Shown: positions 1 to 7,892, counted from the stretch's first letter. The stretch is DNA of 10,477 bases from an uncultured bacterium (GCA_937927985.1 CALFWH010000138.1:1-10477), one strand, 5' to 3'. Program-made: numbers and translations. Notes: generated from the letters alone by a model not told the origin.

Positions 1-673
1 TCTTTATACTAAAAGAAGTTTGTTCTTTATCCCAAGGACAATTATATCTTAATTTAATCATTACACTTAACAAAAGATCAAAAATCGTCTTGTAAACTAC
101 ATTAAAAGGAATACAATAATAAACTAAAACAGAGTCGGCAATTAACCCCATATGGACTTCCTTAAATAAATCCCTATGAAAATAAGGCACATTCACTATA
201 ACAAAGTTAAAATCAAAATTACTCCTATCAAAATGATAATAATAATACCAAAAATCTACCTGCTTAAAAATAGGTAACTGATAATTAAAACTGTATGAAA
301 AATCAAAAACTTTATTGATAATATCCTGCATACTTTTAAAAATCATTACCCTTTCTAAATTATTAACAATAGACAAAATATCACTGGACAATGGATCAAT
401 AGAAGTAGAAATATATATAGAATCTGAAAAACTTTTTATTTTATCCTTTATAAAGCCCGTTAAATCTAAGAAATTCGGATAAATCTTTTTTATTCTTTTT
501 AAATCCTCTATATTGAATATTTCATTTACTTGAAACTCATTTTCTTTAAAAAAATCTAATAATTCCTTTGAAAACAGGTCTCGTGAGAAAAGCAATACTT
601 TTTTAGTTCTAAATAAATTAGTCTTAAAAATATCTATTAAAACTTTATTTTCTGCTACTCCTATAGCTTTCAT
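1..673 (-). CDS. YabN/MazG-like nucleotide pyrophosphohydrolase, 3' part missing (cut by left edge), with degenerate N-terminal domain
   Basis: The reading frame is open from ATG at 673 to the window edge, 224 codons. At residues 212-219 the translation reads CPWDKEQT, the hallmark start of a MazG domain (nucleoside triphosphate pyrophosphohydrolase); the catalytic EExxE helices would lie beyond the left edge. The preceding 200 or so residues match in size and position the tetrapyrrole-methylase domain of YabN-type proteins. Local patterns resemble it (SIYISTSIDPL where VxYxVPGxPL is expected; IFKSMQDIINKVF where a GxSFLDALF-type segment is expected), but the SAM-binding GLGPG loop near the N-terminus is absent (it reads GVAENK). 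The ATG is one base after the ileS stop, so translation is probably coupled; a TTG at 682-680 inside the ileS end is an alternative start. MazG family assignment is firm; the methylase relationship is inferred from memory of the family. Confidence 0.78.
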   Translation of the reverse strand, partial: MKAIGVAENKVLIDIFKTNLFRTKKVLLFSRDLFSKELLDFFKENEFQVNEIFNIEDLKRIKKIYPNFLDLTGFIKDKIKSFSDSIYISTSIDPLSSDILSIVNNLERVMIFKSMQDIINKVFDFSYSFNYQLPIFKQVDFWYYYYHFDRSNFDFNFVIVNVPYFHRDLFKEVHMGLIADSVLVYYCIPFNVVYKTIFDLLLSVMIKLRYNCPWDKEQTSFSIK

Positions 674-674
674 A

Positions 675-3467
675 TTACGCAAACATTCCCATTTTTTGCA
701 AAACTTCGTAACATCTATGACAAACTTTTAATGTATCGTCTTTTAATTCTGGATAATAATTCCAACATCTATTACATTTATGATAATTAGATTTTTCAAA
801 CTCTATATATACATTATTACCATCAAAATTAACGTAATCTAGATTTTGTTTATCAGTGTTAAAAATTTTAACATCAGCAACTCTAAACATTTCCTTAATT
901 AAGTGTTTATAATCTTCAAAAAACTGAGAAGATTTAGAAGTATATATTTTTAAAATACTTTCATTAGTATTTTTTACTATTGAAGAATTTTTGTATTTTT
1001 CAAATATATGAAGAGATTCTTTGTAAAAGCTAACCAGTTTTTCATAATAAACTAATTTTTCTAATTTTTTGTAGGTAGGCCAAGATTGTAGATAACAGCT
1101 AACAGTGGAAGTATTATTAATAGGAATATATTTCCAAGCTTGCTCACAAGTAAAAGATAAGACAGGAAATAACATAATTAATAAATCTTTTAAAACGGTA
1201 AATATTACAAATTGAGTTGCTCTTCTTTCAAAAGAATCCCTCTCAAAAGTATATAAAACGTCCTTTCTTATGTCCAAATAAAAAGAACTTAAATCATGCA
1301 CTATATAATCATATATATCATAAACATATCTATGGAATTCAAAATTTTCAATGCTTTTATCCACTTTCAACATTAACTCATTATGTTTATAAAGTAGATA
1401 TTTTTCCAAATCTGGTAGATTATCAAATTCAAATTGATTACTATTTACATCAAAATCACTTACACTTCCTAACATAAACCTTATGGTATTTCTTATTTTT
1501 TTATACATTTCAACGATTACACCTAAAGTGCTTTTAGACATTTTTATATCATTGGTATAATCAGAAGTAGCAAAATAAAGTCTAAGTATGTCTGCTCCAT
1601 ATTCTTCAACTATCTCCATAGGATCTATAACATTACCTAAGGATTTATGCATAGCCCTACCTTCATGGTCCAATACCCATCCATGAGTCAATACTTTTTT
1701 ATAAGGAGGATAATCTAATATACCCATACTAGTAATAAGGGATACTTGAAACCATCCTCTATACTGATCAGCACCTTCTAAGTATAATTCACAAGGATGA
1801 GATAATTTACCATACAGTACTGCAAAATGACTTACTGCAGATTCAAACCAAACATCAAAAATATCCTTCTCCTTTTCAAATTCTTTACATCCACATTTAT
1901 TACAAACTAAATCTTTATTTATAAAATACTTAGCGTTTTTTTTCCACCAAACATCACTTCCTTCTCTCTCAACTATATTAGCAATATTTTCTATTATTTC
2001 TTCATCAACAATTGGGTTATTACATTTTTTACAGTATAAAACTGGTATAAACACTCCCCATACTCTTTGCCTAGATAAACACCAATCAGGTCTATTTTCT
2101 ATCATCTTTTTCATTCTATCAGATCCCCACATTGGATACCATTCAACATTATCTACAGCACTAATTAATTTATTTCTCATTTTTTCTACATTTAGAAACC
2201 ATTGATGAGTAGCACGAAAAATCACTGGATTATGACATCTCCAACAATGTGGATAACTATGTAAAACACTATCTTTATACAATAAATCTCCATTCTTTTC
2301 AAGTAAATCTACTATTACAGAATCAGCTTTATGTACATTCAATCCTTTTAAACTAATATCATAAATCATAAGAGAATCGACTTCATCAGTGAATTTACCT
2401 TCATTATCTACTGGAGATAAAATAGGTAAACTGTACTTTTTACCAGTTAAATAGTCTTCATATCCATGTCCTGGGGCAGTGTGTACTAATCCCGTACCAT
2501 TATTTAAATCTACATAATCAGCAGGTACTAAAATTGAATCCCTTTGCAAAAACGGATGCCTACATGTTAAATTATATAATTTATCAGATGAAAACTCCAA
2601 AAGTATTTTAGATTTATCTGCTAAAGACCCTTCCCTTAAAAATTTTAATTGTTCAGCTAAAAAATAAGCTTCTTTAGCAACAATATAATTTTTATCTTTA
2701 TATTGTATAATCAAGTAAGGAGAATTAGGTTTATAAGCTATAGCTACATTTGCAGGTAATGTCCATGGAGTAGTAGTCCATATTAAAACATAAATCTCAT
2801 TAAAACCCTCAAAAACTTGATTCAATTTGAAACGTACAACTATAGAAGGAGAATTTTTCTCTTTATATTCTATTTCAGCATCAGCTAACGAGGTTTCACA
2901 TTCATAACACCAATAAACAGGTTTTAATTCCCTGTAAATATATCCATTTTTTGCTAGATTACCAAAAGCCCTTATTATGGCAGCTTCATAAGAAGGATTC
3001 AAAGTTAAATAGGGATTATCCCAATCTGCTAACACCCCTAATCTTCTAAATTGCTCTGCTTGTATTTCCGAATAATAAACTGCTATCTCTTTTGACTTCT
3101 CTCTTATATAAAGATCAGAAACTTTCTTTCTATCGATATTATAAGTAGTAATAGCAGCTTTTTCGTTAGGTAGTCCGTGAGTATCCCATCCTGGAATAAA
3201 CGGACTATAATATCCTTTCAAATTCCAGTACTTTACTATTATATCTTTTAGAATCTTATTAAGAGAATGCCCTAAATGAATTTTACCATTAGAGTAAGGA
3301 GGCCCATCATGTAAAACCTTAGGTTTACCTCCTTGATTCTTCATTAAAACTTTGTTATAAATTCTATTTTCCTTCCAAAAATCAACTATATCAGGTTCAG
3401 TAATCGGCAAATTAGCCTTCATTGGAAAATCAGTTTTAGGTAAATTAACAGTTTTAGATAAATCCAT
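675..3467 (-). CDS. ileS: Isoleucine--tRNA ligase
   Basis: Charges tRNA-Ile with isoleucine in the cytoplasm; class I synthetase with CP1 editing domain. Numbered from ATG at 3467 (930 aa, normal for bacterial IleRS), the ATP-binding HIGH motif is HLGH at 64-67 within GPPYSNGKIHLGH. The KMSKS loop reads AMHKS at 605-609, followed by LGNVIDP. The editing-domain stretch TTTPWTLPANVAI is present. Two CxxC pairs in the middle (CKKC and CNKC, before DIFDVWFES) and a C-terminal zinc finger with Cys 898, 901, 916 and 919 complete the bacterial-type architecture. A GTG at 3473 opens the frame two codons earlier, but the GGAG at 3477-3480 is only 3 bases from it and 9 from the ATG, so I prefer the ATG. 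It follows gltX by 17 bases and runs directly into the MazG-like gene. No T-box leader precedes it. Confidence 0.97.
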   Translation of the reverse strand: MDLSKTVNLPKTDFPMKANLPITEPDIVDFWKENRIYNKVLMKNQGGKPKVLHDGPPYSNGKIHLGHSLNKILKDIIVKYWNLKGYYSPFIPGWDTHGLPNEKAAITTYNIDRKKVSDLYIREKSKEIAVYYSEIQAEQFRRLGVLADWDNPYLTLNPSYEAAIIRAFGNLAKNGYIYRELKPVYWCYECETSLADAEIEYKEKNSPSIVVRFKLNQVFEGFNEIYVLIWTTTPWTLPANVAIAYKPNSPYLIIQYKDKNYIVAKEAYFLAEQLKFLREGSLADKSKILLEFSSDKLYNLTCRHPFLQRDSILVPADYVDLNNGTGLVHTAPGHGYEDYLTGKKYSLPILSPVDNEGKFTDEVDSLMIYDISLKGLNVHKADSVIVDLLEKNGDLLYKDSVLHSYPHCWRCHNPVIFRATHQWFLNVEKMRNKLISAVDNVEWYPMWGSDRMKKMIENRPDWCLSRQRVWGVFIPVLYCKKCNNPIVDEEIIENIANIVEREGSDVWWKKNAKYFINKDLVCNKCGCKEFEKEKDIFDVWFESAVSHFAVLYGKLSHPCELYLEGADQYRGWFQVSLITSMGILDYPPYKKVLTHGWVLDHEGRAMHKSLGNVIDPMEIVEEYGADILRLYFATSDYTNDIKMSKSTLGVIVEMYKKIRNTIRFMLGSVSDFDVNSNQFEFDNLPDLEKYLLYKHNELMLKVDKSIENFEFHRYVYDIYDYIVHDLSSFYLDIRKDVLYTFERDSFERRATQFVIFTVLKDLLIMLFPVLSFTCEQAWKYIPINNTSTVSCYLQSWPTYKKLEKLVYYEKLVSFYKESLHIFEKYKNSSIVKNTNESILKIYTSKSSQFFEDYKHLIKEMFRVADVKIFNTDKQNLDYVNFDGNNVYIEFEKSNYHKCNRCWNYYPELKDDTLKVCHRCYEVLQKMGMFA

Positions 3468-3476
3468 ACTCACTTA

Positions 3477-3480
3477 CTCC
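3477..3480 (-). promoter_or_regulatory. Ribosome binding site of ileS
   Basis: The minus strand reads AAAGGAGTAAGTGAGTATG. The GGAG core lies 3 bases before the GTG at 3473 and 9 bases before the ATG at 3467, which favours the ATG as the start. Confidence 0.6.
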
Positions 3481-3484
3481 TTTC

Positions 3485-4906
3485 TTATACATAGATATTT
3501 AAGTATTTTTCTATCCTTTTCATAACTTTATCTTTACCGATTAAATAGAGTAATTTAGGTAATTCTATACCTTCTAATTTAGCAGTTAAGGCAAATCTTA
3601 TAGGCTTATAAACATCTGCAGTCTTAAGGTTTAGCTCTTTTTGTGTAAATTTCAATCCTTCTTTTATACTTTCTATAGACCCAAAATCTATGTTAACTAA
3701 ATAATCTTTTATCTTATTTAAAATACTAGAAAAATCATTATAAGGTACTTCTGAATCATAGCTAATTTCATCGTTAACTATCAAATCGTAAACTTGAACA
3801 AAATCGTTTAATAAATAAGCTCTATTCCTTTCAAATTCCACTATTTTGTACAGTAGATCCATATTACTATCTTGAAAATTTTCAATTTTAAAATCCTTAA
3901 TATACTCAACTATTTTCGAAACCGGTAAAATATTAGATAAATAATAATGATTAATCCATTTCATTTTTTCCATGTCATAGACTGCTGGATGATCTAATAT
4001 GTGATCAAAATCGAATTTTGGGATTATTTCATCTATACTGAATATTTCTCTATTTTCCTTAGGAGACCATCCTAAAAGAGCTATGTAATTAACCAATGCT
4101 TCAGGTACAAATCCCAAATCTTTGAGTTCCTTTACTGACGTAGCTCCATGTCTTTTGGAAAGTTTAGTTCTATCGGGAGCTAAAATCATAGGAATATGAG
4201 AATAAAAAGGAGGTTTATATCCTAATGCTTCAAAAATCAATATTTGTCTACTAGTATTATCTAAATGCTCATCCCCCCTTATAACGTGAGTTATATTCAT
4301 ATAATAATCATCTACTACACAAGCAAAATTATAAGTAGGAATACCATTGCTTTTCATTATTATAGGATCAGATATTAGAGAAGTATCAATTTTAATTAAT
4401 CCATGTATCAAATCAGTATATTCCAGATTTTTATAAGGTACTAAAAATCTAAAAGATGGTCTTCTGCCTTGATTAATATATTCTTCTTTTTGTTTTTTTG
4501 TTAAATTAAGACATCTTCTATCATATATTGGTGGTTTTTTTTCTTTTAATTGTAATTTTCTTTGTACTTCTAATTCTTCTTCTGTACAATAACATTCATA
4601 AGCTAATCCCTTATCTATTAGTTTTTTTAATTCACTTCTGTATAATTCTAGTCTTTCCGATTGTCTATAGGGTCCATAATTACCTGATATGTCTGGACCT
4701 TCATCCCAATTAATTCCTAACCATTTTAAATCTTCAATTATCATTTTTTCGAATTCAATTTTTGATCTTTCAAGATCTGTATCTTCAATTCTTAAAATAA
4801 ACTTGCCGTTATTTTTTTTAGCAAATAGAAAATTAAAAAGGGCAGTTCTTGCTCCACCTATGTGTAATTGTCCCGTAGGGGAAGGAGCAAATCTTGTCCT
4901 TACCAT
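3485..4906 (-). CDS. gltX: Glutamate--tRNA ligase
   Basis: Attaches glutamate to tRNA-Glu; in bacteria lacking GlnRS the same enzyme also mischarges tRNA-Gln for later amidation, though that cannot be judged here. At 473 aa it is of usual length. The HIGH motif is HIGG at 15-18 in PSPTGQLHIGGARTALFN, and the KMSKS equivalent is KLSKR at 248-252, followed by HGATSV. A zinc-binding insert is visible with C105-x-C107, Y128 and C132. The anticodon-binding helical C-terminal half is less conserved, as usual. The ATG at 4906 has a strong ribosome binding site 8 bases upstream. It lies 37 bases after the WYL regulator stop and 17 bases before the ileS ATG, so gltX and ileS form a synthetase pair. 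Confidence 0.98.
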   Translation of the reverse strand: MVRTRFAPSPTGQLHIGGARTALFNFLFAKKNNGKFILRIEDTDLERSKIEFEKMIIEDLKWLGINWDEGPDISGNYGPYRQSERLELYRSELKKLIDKGLAYECYCTEEELEVQRKLQLKEKKPPIYDRRCLNLTKKQKEEYINQGRRPSFRFLVPYKNLEYTDLIHGLIKIDTSLISDPIIMKSNGIPTYNFACVVDDYYMNITHVIRGDEHLDNTSRQILIFEALGYKPPFYSHIPMILAPDRTKLSKRHGATSVKELKDLGFVPEALVNYIALLGWSPKENREIFSIDEIIPKFDFDHILDHPAVYDMEKMKWINHYYLSNILPVSKIVEYIKDFKIENFQDSNMDLLYKIVEFERNRAYLLNDFVQVYDLIVNDEISYDSEVPYNDFSSILNKIKDYLVNIDFGSIESIKEGLKFTQKELNLKTADVYKPIRFALTAKLEGIELPKLLYLIGKDKVMKRIEKYLNIYV

Positions 4907-4914
4907 AAAACTTA

Positions 4915-4920
4915 CCTTCC
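4915..4920 (-). promoter_or_regulatory. Ribosome binding site of gltX
   Basis: The minus strand reads AAAGGAAGGTAAGTTTTATG. The GGAAGG sits 8 bases before the ATG at 4906 and fixes the start, which also agrees with the MVRTRFAPSPTG opening typical of GluRS. Confidence 0.6.
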
Positions 4921-4943
4921 TTTCTTATATTAAATACCTATTT

Positions 4944-5963
4944 TCAGTTATAATTATCAATAATAGATAGCAAATATTCTATATACTTTTGTATAACTAT
5001 CTCAGGTTCCACTATTTTAACCACTTTACCTAAAGAGGAAAGCCATCTAAACAATATAGTTAAATTAGAAATTTCTATATTTAAAAGAATTCTATCTTTT
5101 TCTTTGATGATTCTTTGAGAAGGGTGAAAAAATCCAATACCATAAACTTTAACATAATCAGTAATATCTAAAACAACTTGATATTTTTTAGAATAAATAA
5201 TATACTCCTTAAGCTCTGGAATTGCATCTTCTACTGATAAATCAATTGACTCCTCTAGTAATCTACCAGTATTGTAAACCTCTTTTACGTCATCCATTTG
5301 AAAAACTAAATATTCATTTTCAGCAAACGCTATCAAATACCAATTATTCTTTAAAAAAGCTAAATGTAAAGGAAATAAATTTAATCTTTTTAATCCACCA
5401 TTAATCCTATCCTCAATAACTATCCTCAATTCATTTTTACTACTTATAGCATTTTTTATTTTTATAAATAAATTGTAATCCATTTGCTTAGTGTAATTAA
5501 GCATATTTTCGTTTAGGACAGAAATTAAATCTTGATCTATGAATTCAAAGCTTTGACTTTCAAGAGTATACTTTTCTTTACAGAATTTAATAAAATTGAA
5601 CCACAATATAACGGCTAAATTCTTTATTTTTTCGTTTTGCACATTAGAAAGAATATAGAAAATTTTCATTAACAAATAAGACCAAAAATTTACTTGCAAA
5701 TAATTTTTTTCTATTTCATTTTGAACTAAAAAATATTTTTTAGTTTTCTTATTAAAACCTATATTAAAAGAGTAGTTTTTTGAAAGATTATCGATTAATT
5801 TTTTAGCTATATTAAATGAGACTGAAAGTTTTTGAGCAATATTCTTTACAGTTAATTCTTTTTCTTCATAAAATAAAGAAATAAGTTCCACTTCCTTTTC
5901 TTGCAGTCTATTTAAGGTATTTTCCTTATTTTTTTGTTCTTTTTGTTTATTCTTTTTTTTCAT
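4944..5963 (-). CDS. WYL-domain transcriptional regulator (PafB/PafC-like)
   Basis: Predicted cytoplasmic DNA-binding regulator of 339 aa. After a very basic, Lys/Gln/Asn-rich N-terminus (about 1-18) comes a helix-turn-helix region (about 20-80; ELTVKNIAQKLSVSFNIAKK looks like the recognition unit) and a helical linker. The WYL domain spans about 160-232, with the name-giving tripeptide at W208-Y209-L210 in FPLHLAFLKNNWYLIAF. A C-terminal WCX-type extension covers about 260-335 (LTILFRWLSSLGKVVKIVEP). This layout matches PafB/PafC-like WYL regulators, which often sense nucleic acids or nucleotides; the ligand here is unknown. The start ATG at 5963 is followed by eight A residues and lies only 10 bases after the cdaA stop, with a weak AGAG as its only ribosome-binding signal. 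Tight linkage to cdaA suggests co-expression; a regulatory link to c-di-AMP is speculation. Confidence 0.82.
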   Translation of the reverse strand: MKKKNKQKEQKNKENTLNRLQEKEVELISLFYEEKELTVKNIAQKLSVSFNIAKKLIDNLSKNYSFNIGFNKKTKKYFLVQNEIEKNYLQVNFWSYLLMKIFYILSNVQNEKIKNLAVILWFNFIKFCKEKYTLESQSFEFIDQDLISVLNENMLNYTKQMDYNLFIKIKNAISSKNELRIVIEDRINGGLKRLNLFPLHLAFLKNNWYLIAFAENEYLVFQMDDVKEVYNTGRLLEESIDLSVEDAIPELKEYIIYSKKYQVVLDITDYVKVYGIGFFHPSQRIIKEKDRILLNIEISNLTILFRWLSSLGKVVKIVEPEIVIQKYIEYLLSIIDNYN

Positions 5964-5969
5964 TGTTTT

Positions 5970-5991
5970 TTCTCTATTTTTTCTCTATTTT
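5970..5991. repeat. Perfect 11-bp tandem duplication across the cdaA stop codon
   Basis: Plus strand has TTCTCTATTTT twice in a row (5970-5980 and 5981-5991). On the coding strand the upstream copy is read as part of EKIEKK of CdaA. Because 11 is not a multiple of 3, the second copy is read in a different phase and supplies the TAG stop at 5976-5974. The second copy also provides the AGAG before the WYL gene start. Confidence 0.85.
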
Positions 5992-6795
5992 TTCGAAAGG
6001 GACCAGATTAAGAAATACTTCATTTATTAAGGACTGATATAATTCTTCAGAAGAAATGTTATATTTAATTTTTCCATCAACACAGAAAGATACGGTGGAA
6101 TTAGTTTCTGAAATTACAATACTTACAGCATCAGTAGTTTGGGTTATACCTAAAGCAGCTCTATGTCTTGCACCTAAACTATTCAAGATTTTATCTTGAG
6201 GATCCAAATATTCAGAAGTATTCATGGGTAAAAAACATTTAGCTGCAACTATTTTACCATCTCTTATTATAACAGCCCCATCATGTAAAGGAGAATGCTT
6301 GTTAAATATAGTTTCCAATATTGCCCCACTAACCTCTGTATCAATACCATAACCATTACCTATATAATAATCTAATGATATTTTTCTCTCAATAACAATC
6401 AAAGCCCCTATTCCCTTATTAGCTAAATCATAAACAGACTCAATCAATTCATCCAAAAATTTGGTAGATAATTTCAAACTCTCATTTATACCTAGTAATT
6501 TTTTGACTATATTACTTTCATTCACCTCAATATTTCCATATTTTATAAAGAAAAATCTATATTCAGGCTGAAAAATAAAAGCAGTTAAAAAAGAAACTAC
6601 TAAATTAAAAAATATAAAAGAAACCATTAACCAACTCCAACTTATAGAAATCAAAACCAACAAAAAAGTAAGTAACTTAAAAAAAATAGATAAATAAATT
6701 CTGTTGCTAAAAGCAAACCTAAGAAATATCCAATTTTCTACCAGCAATAAAACTATTGCTACTATCGTTAAAAAATCCCTTGCAAGCTCCTGCAT
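5974..6795 (-). CDS. cdaA: Diadenylate cyclase CdaA (c-di-AMP synthase), membrane-bound
   Basis: Makes cyclic di-AMP from two ATP at the inner face of the membrane. At 273 aa it equals the usual CdaA length. Three hydrophobic segments at about 8-28, 34-52 and 54-75 are the membrane anchor, followed by a coiled linker and the DAC domain (about 95-265). The catalytic motifs are intact: D172-G173-A174 in SPLHDGAVII, and R210-H211-R212 in LGARHRAALGITQ, followed by SIVISE. The ATG at 6795 lies 31 bases after the tdh-like gene's stop; no clear ribosome binding site is seen. In Firmicutes cdaA is normally followed by cdaR (YbbR) and glmM; here the next gene is a WYL regulator 10 bases on. c-di-AMP usually controls potassium and osmolyte balance. 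Identity is secure from the motifs. Confidence 0.96.
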   Translation of the reverse strand: MQELARDFLTIVAIVLLLVENWIFLRFAFSNRIYLSIFFKLLTFLLVLISISWSWLMVSFIFFNLVVSFLTAFIFQPEYRFFFIKYGNIEVNESNIVKKLLGINESLKLSTKFLDELIESVYDLANKGIGALIVIERKISLDYYIGNGYGIDTEVSGAILETIFNKHSPLHDGAVIIRDGKIVAAKCFLPMNTSEYLDPQDKILNSLGARHRAALGITQTTDAVSIVISETNSTVSFCVDGKIKYNISSEELYQSLINEVFLNLVPFEKIEKK

Positions 6796-6826
6796 CTCAA
6801 AAAACCACTTTAAAACTACTTAATTT

Positions 6827-7849
6827 TTAATTAATTCTTAAAACAATTTTTAAAGCTTGTTTGTTTAATAATAATTCAAAAGCTTGTTTAAAATCCTTAA
6901 AATCTATTATATGAGTTATAAAATTTTTTAATTCTCCTTTTTTTACAATATCTTTCATAAAAATCCAGCTATCAAAAATCATCCTTCCATTAATTGAAAT
7001 TATATCTATAGCTTTAAATATCAAAGAGTTATAATCAAAATAGATTTTATTGGGTAATATACCGAAAGCCACTAATTTACCTCCCATTGTTAAGAGTTCA
7101 ATTGCTAGACTAACTGTTTTTTCACTACCTGCCATTTCAAAAATAATATCCAACATTCTACCATTGGTATAATCATAAACTTTTTTATAAATATCATCAT
7201 TGAAGAAGTCAAGAATAATGTGATCTTGGTAGTTTAATCTTTTAGCGTGGTTAATTCTATAATTGTTTGCTCCTACTAAGAATATTTTATTAGGTCCAAA
7301 CTTTTGAGCGTAATAAAATAAAAATAGAGCAATTGGTCCATCACCTAATATACCTACATATTTGCCTCTAATATCAACTCTTTGCAAACAATGAAAAGCG
7401 TTACCCAAAGGTTCAAATATAGCTGCTTCCTCACTATCGAAATAATTTGGAATAGCAATAAACTCAGGTAAAATAGCATACTTTCTAAATAGACCATCTA
7501 CATCTACACCTAATAACTTTAAATTAGAACATATATGAAAATTTCTATTTTTACATTGATAACAATCAAAACATGGTATATGACTTTCAAAAGATACTCT
7601 TTGTCCTATTGATAATTTTACATTTTTACCTTTTTTTATAATTTTACCGGTACCTTCATGACCTAATGTTAAAGGTAATTTTATTCTACTTTGGGCCCAG
7701 CTATCCCAATCGTATATGTGCAAATCTGTACCACATATAGAAACAGCATCAATCTCAACTAATATCTCATTGTCACCTAAATCGTTAACTATATCCTTTT
7801 CTATTATATCCAAACCTTTATCTGCTTTAACTTTTGCTATTGCATACAT
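6827..7849 (-). CDS. tdh: Zinc-dependent medium-chain dehydrogenase, L-threonine 3-dehydrogenase-like
   Basis: Predicted oxidation of L-threonine to 2-amino-3-ketobutyrate with NAD, 340 aa as in Tdh. The N-terminal half strongly resembles E. coli Tdh: SICGTDLHIYDWDSWAQ with catalytic zinc ligand C39, then GHE (H64, E65) and FEPLGNAFH with acidic E146. The structural zinc cysteines are C93, C96, C99 and C107. The Rossmann loop is GDGPIA (169-174), ending in Ala where Tdh has Gly. At the end of the next strand the sequence is FLVGANN, where E. coli Tdh has an Asp that holds the NAD ribose, so cofactor or substrate preference may have shifted; a sorbitol or other polyol dehydrogenase is the main alternative. 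No kbl lies next to it. ATG at 7849 is 43 bases after the previous stop and has no clear ribosome binding site. Confidence 0.8.
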   Translation of the reverse strand: MYAIAKVKADKGLDIIEKDIVNDLGDNEILVEIDAVSICGTDLHIYDWDSWAQSRIKLPLTLGHEGTGKIIKKGKNVKLSIGQRVSFESHIPCFDCYQCKNRNFHICSNLKLLGVDVDGLFRKYAILPEFIAIPNYFDSEEAAIFEPLGNAFHCLQRVDIRGKYVGILGDGPIALFLFYYAQKFGPNKIFLVGANNYRINHAKRLNYQDHIILDFFNDDIYKKVYDYTNGRMLDIIFEMAGSEKTVSLAIELLTMGGKLVAFGILPNKIYFDYNSLIFKAIDIISINGRMIFDSWIFMKDIVKKGELKNFITHIIDFKDFKQAFELLLNKQALKIVLRIN

Positions 7850-7883
7850 AATCTTTAATTTTTATATAATCTTTGATTTTCTT
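7848..7883. repeat. Imperfect 18-bp tandem duplication just upstream of the tdh-like start
   Basis: Two adjacent 18-base units (7848-7865 and 7866-7883) share 15 of 18 positions. The best-conserved part is ATAATCTTT[A/G]ATTT on the plus strand, 13 of 14 identical. It fills most of the 43-base gap between the LolA-like gene and the tdh-like gene and touches the start codon. It may be a simple old duplication or a paired operator; the sequence alone does not decide. Confidence 0.5.
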
Positions 7884-7892
7884 TTTGTTTTT

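Noticed and set aside
1217..1477. Plus-strand open frame opposite ileS
   Set aside because: Lies wholly within the secure ileS coding region, has no recognisable domain and no ribosome binding site; an antisense shadow.
1641..1655. AMHKS in place of KMSKS in IleRS
   Set aside because: The AMHKS variant is familiar in IleRS proteins of several bacterial groups, so it is not an anomaly.
3468..3500. T-box or other riboswitch before ileS or gltX
   Set aside because: Gaps of 17 and 37 bases are far too short for a T-box leader and no such conserved sequence is seen.
4528..4970. Two plus-strand open frames opposite gltX
   Set aside because: Fully or almost fully antisense to gltX, with low-complexity hydrophobic or unrelated translations; shadows of the real gene.
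4914..4975. Possible promoter before gltX (TTGATA and AT-rich -10-like hexamers on the minus strand)
   Set aside because: Spacing between hexamers is wrong or the -10 match is poor; in DNA this AT-rich such matches are expected by chance.
6821..6834. The AT palindrome-like TAATTTTTAATTAA at the tdh-like gene end, also present at the pdxT end (10033-10046)
   Set aside because: Consists only of A and T, has no GC stem or U-tract arrangement typical of a terminator, and sits differently relative to each stop codon; likely coincidence of composition.
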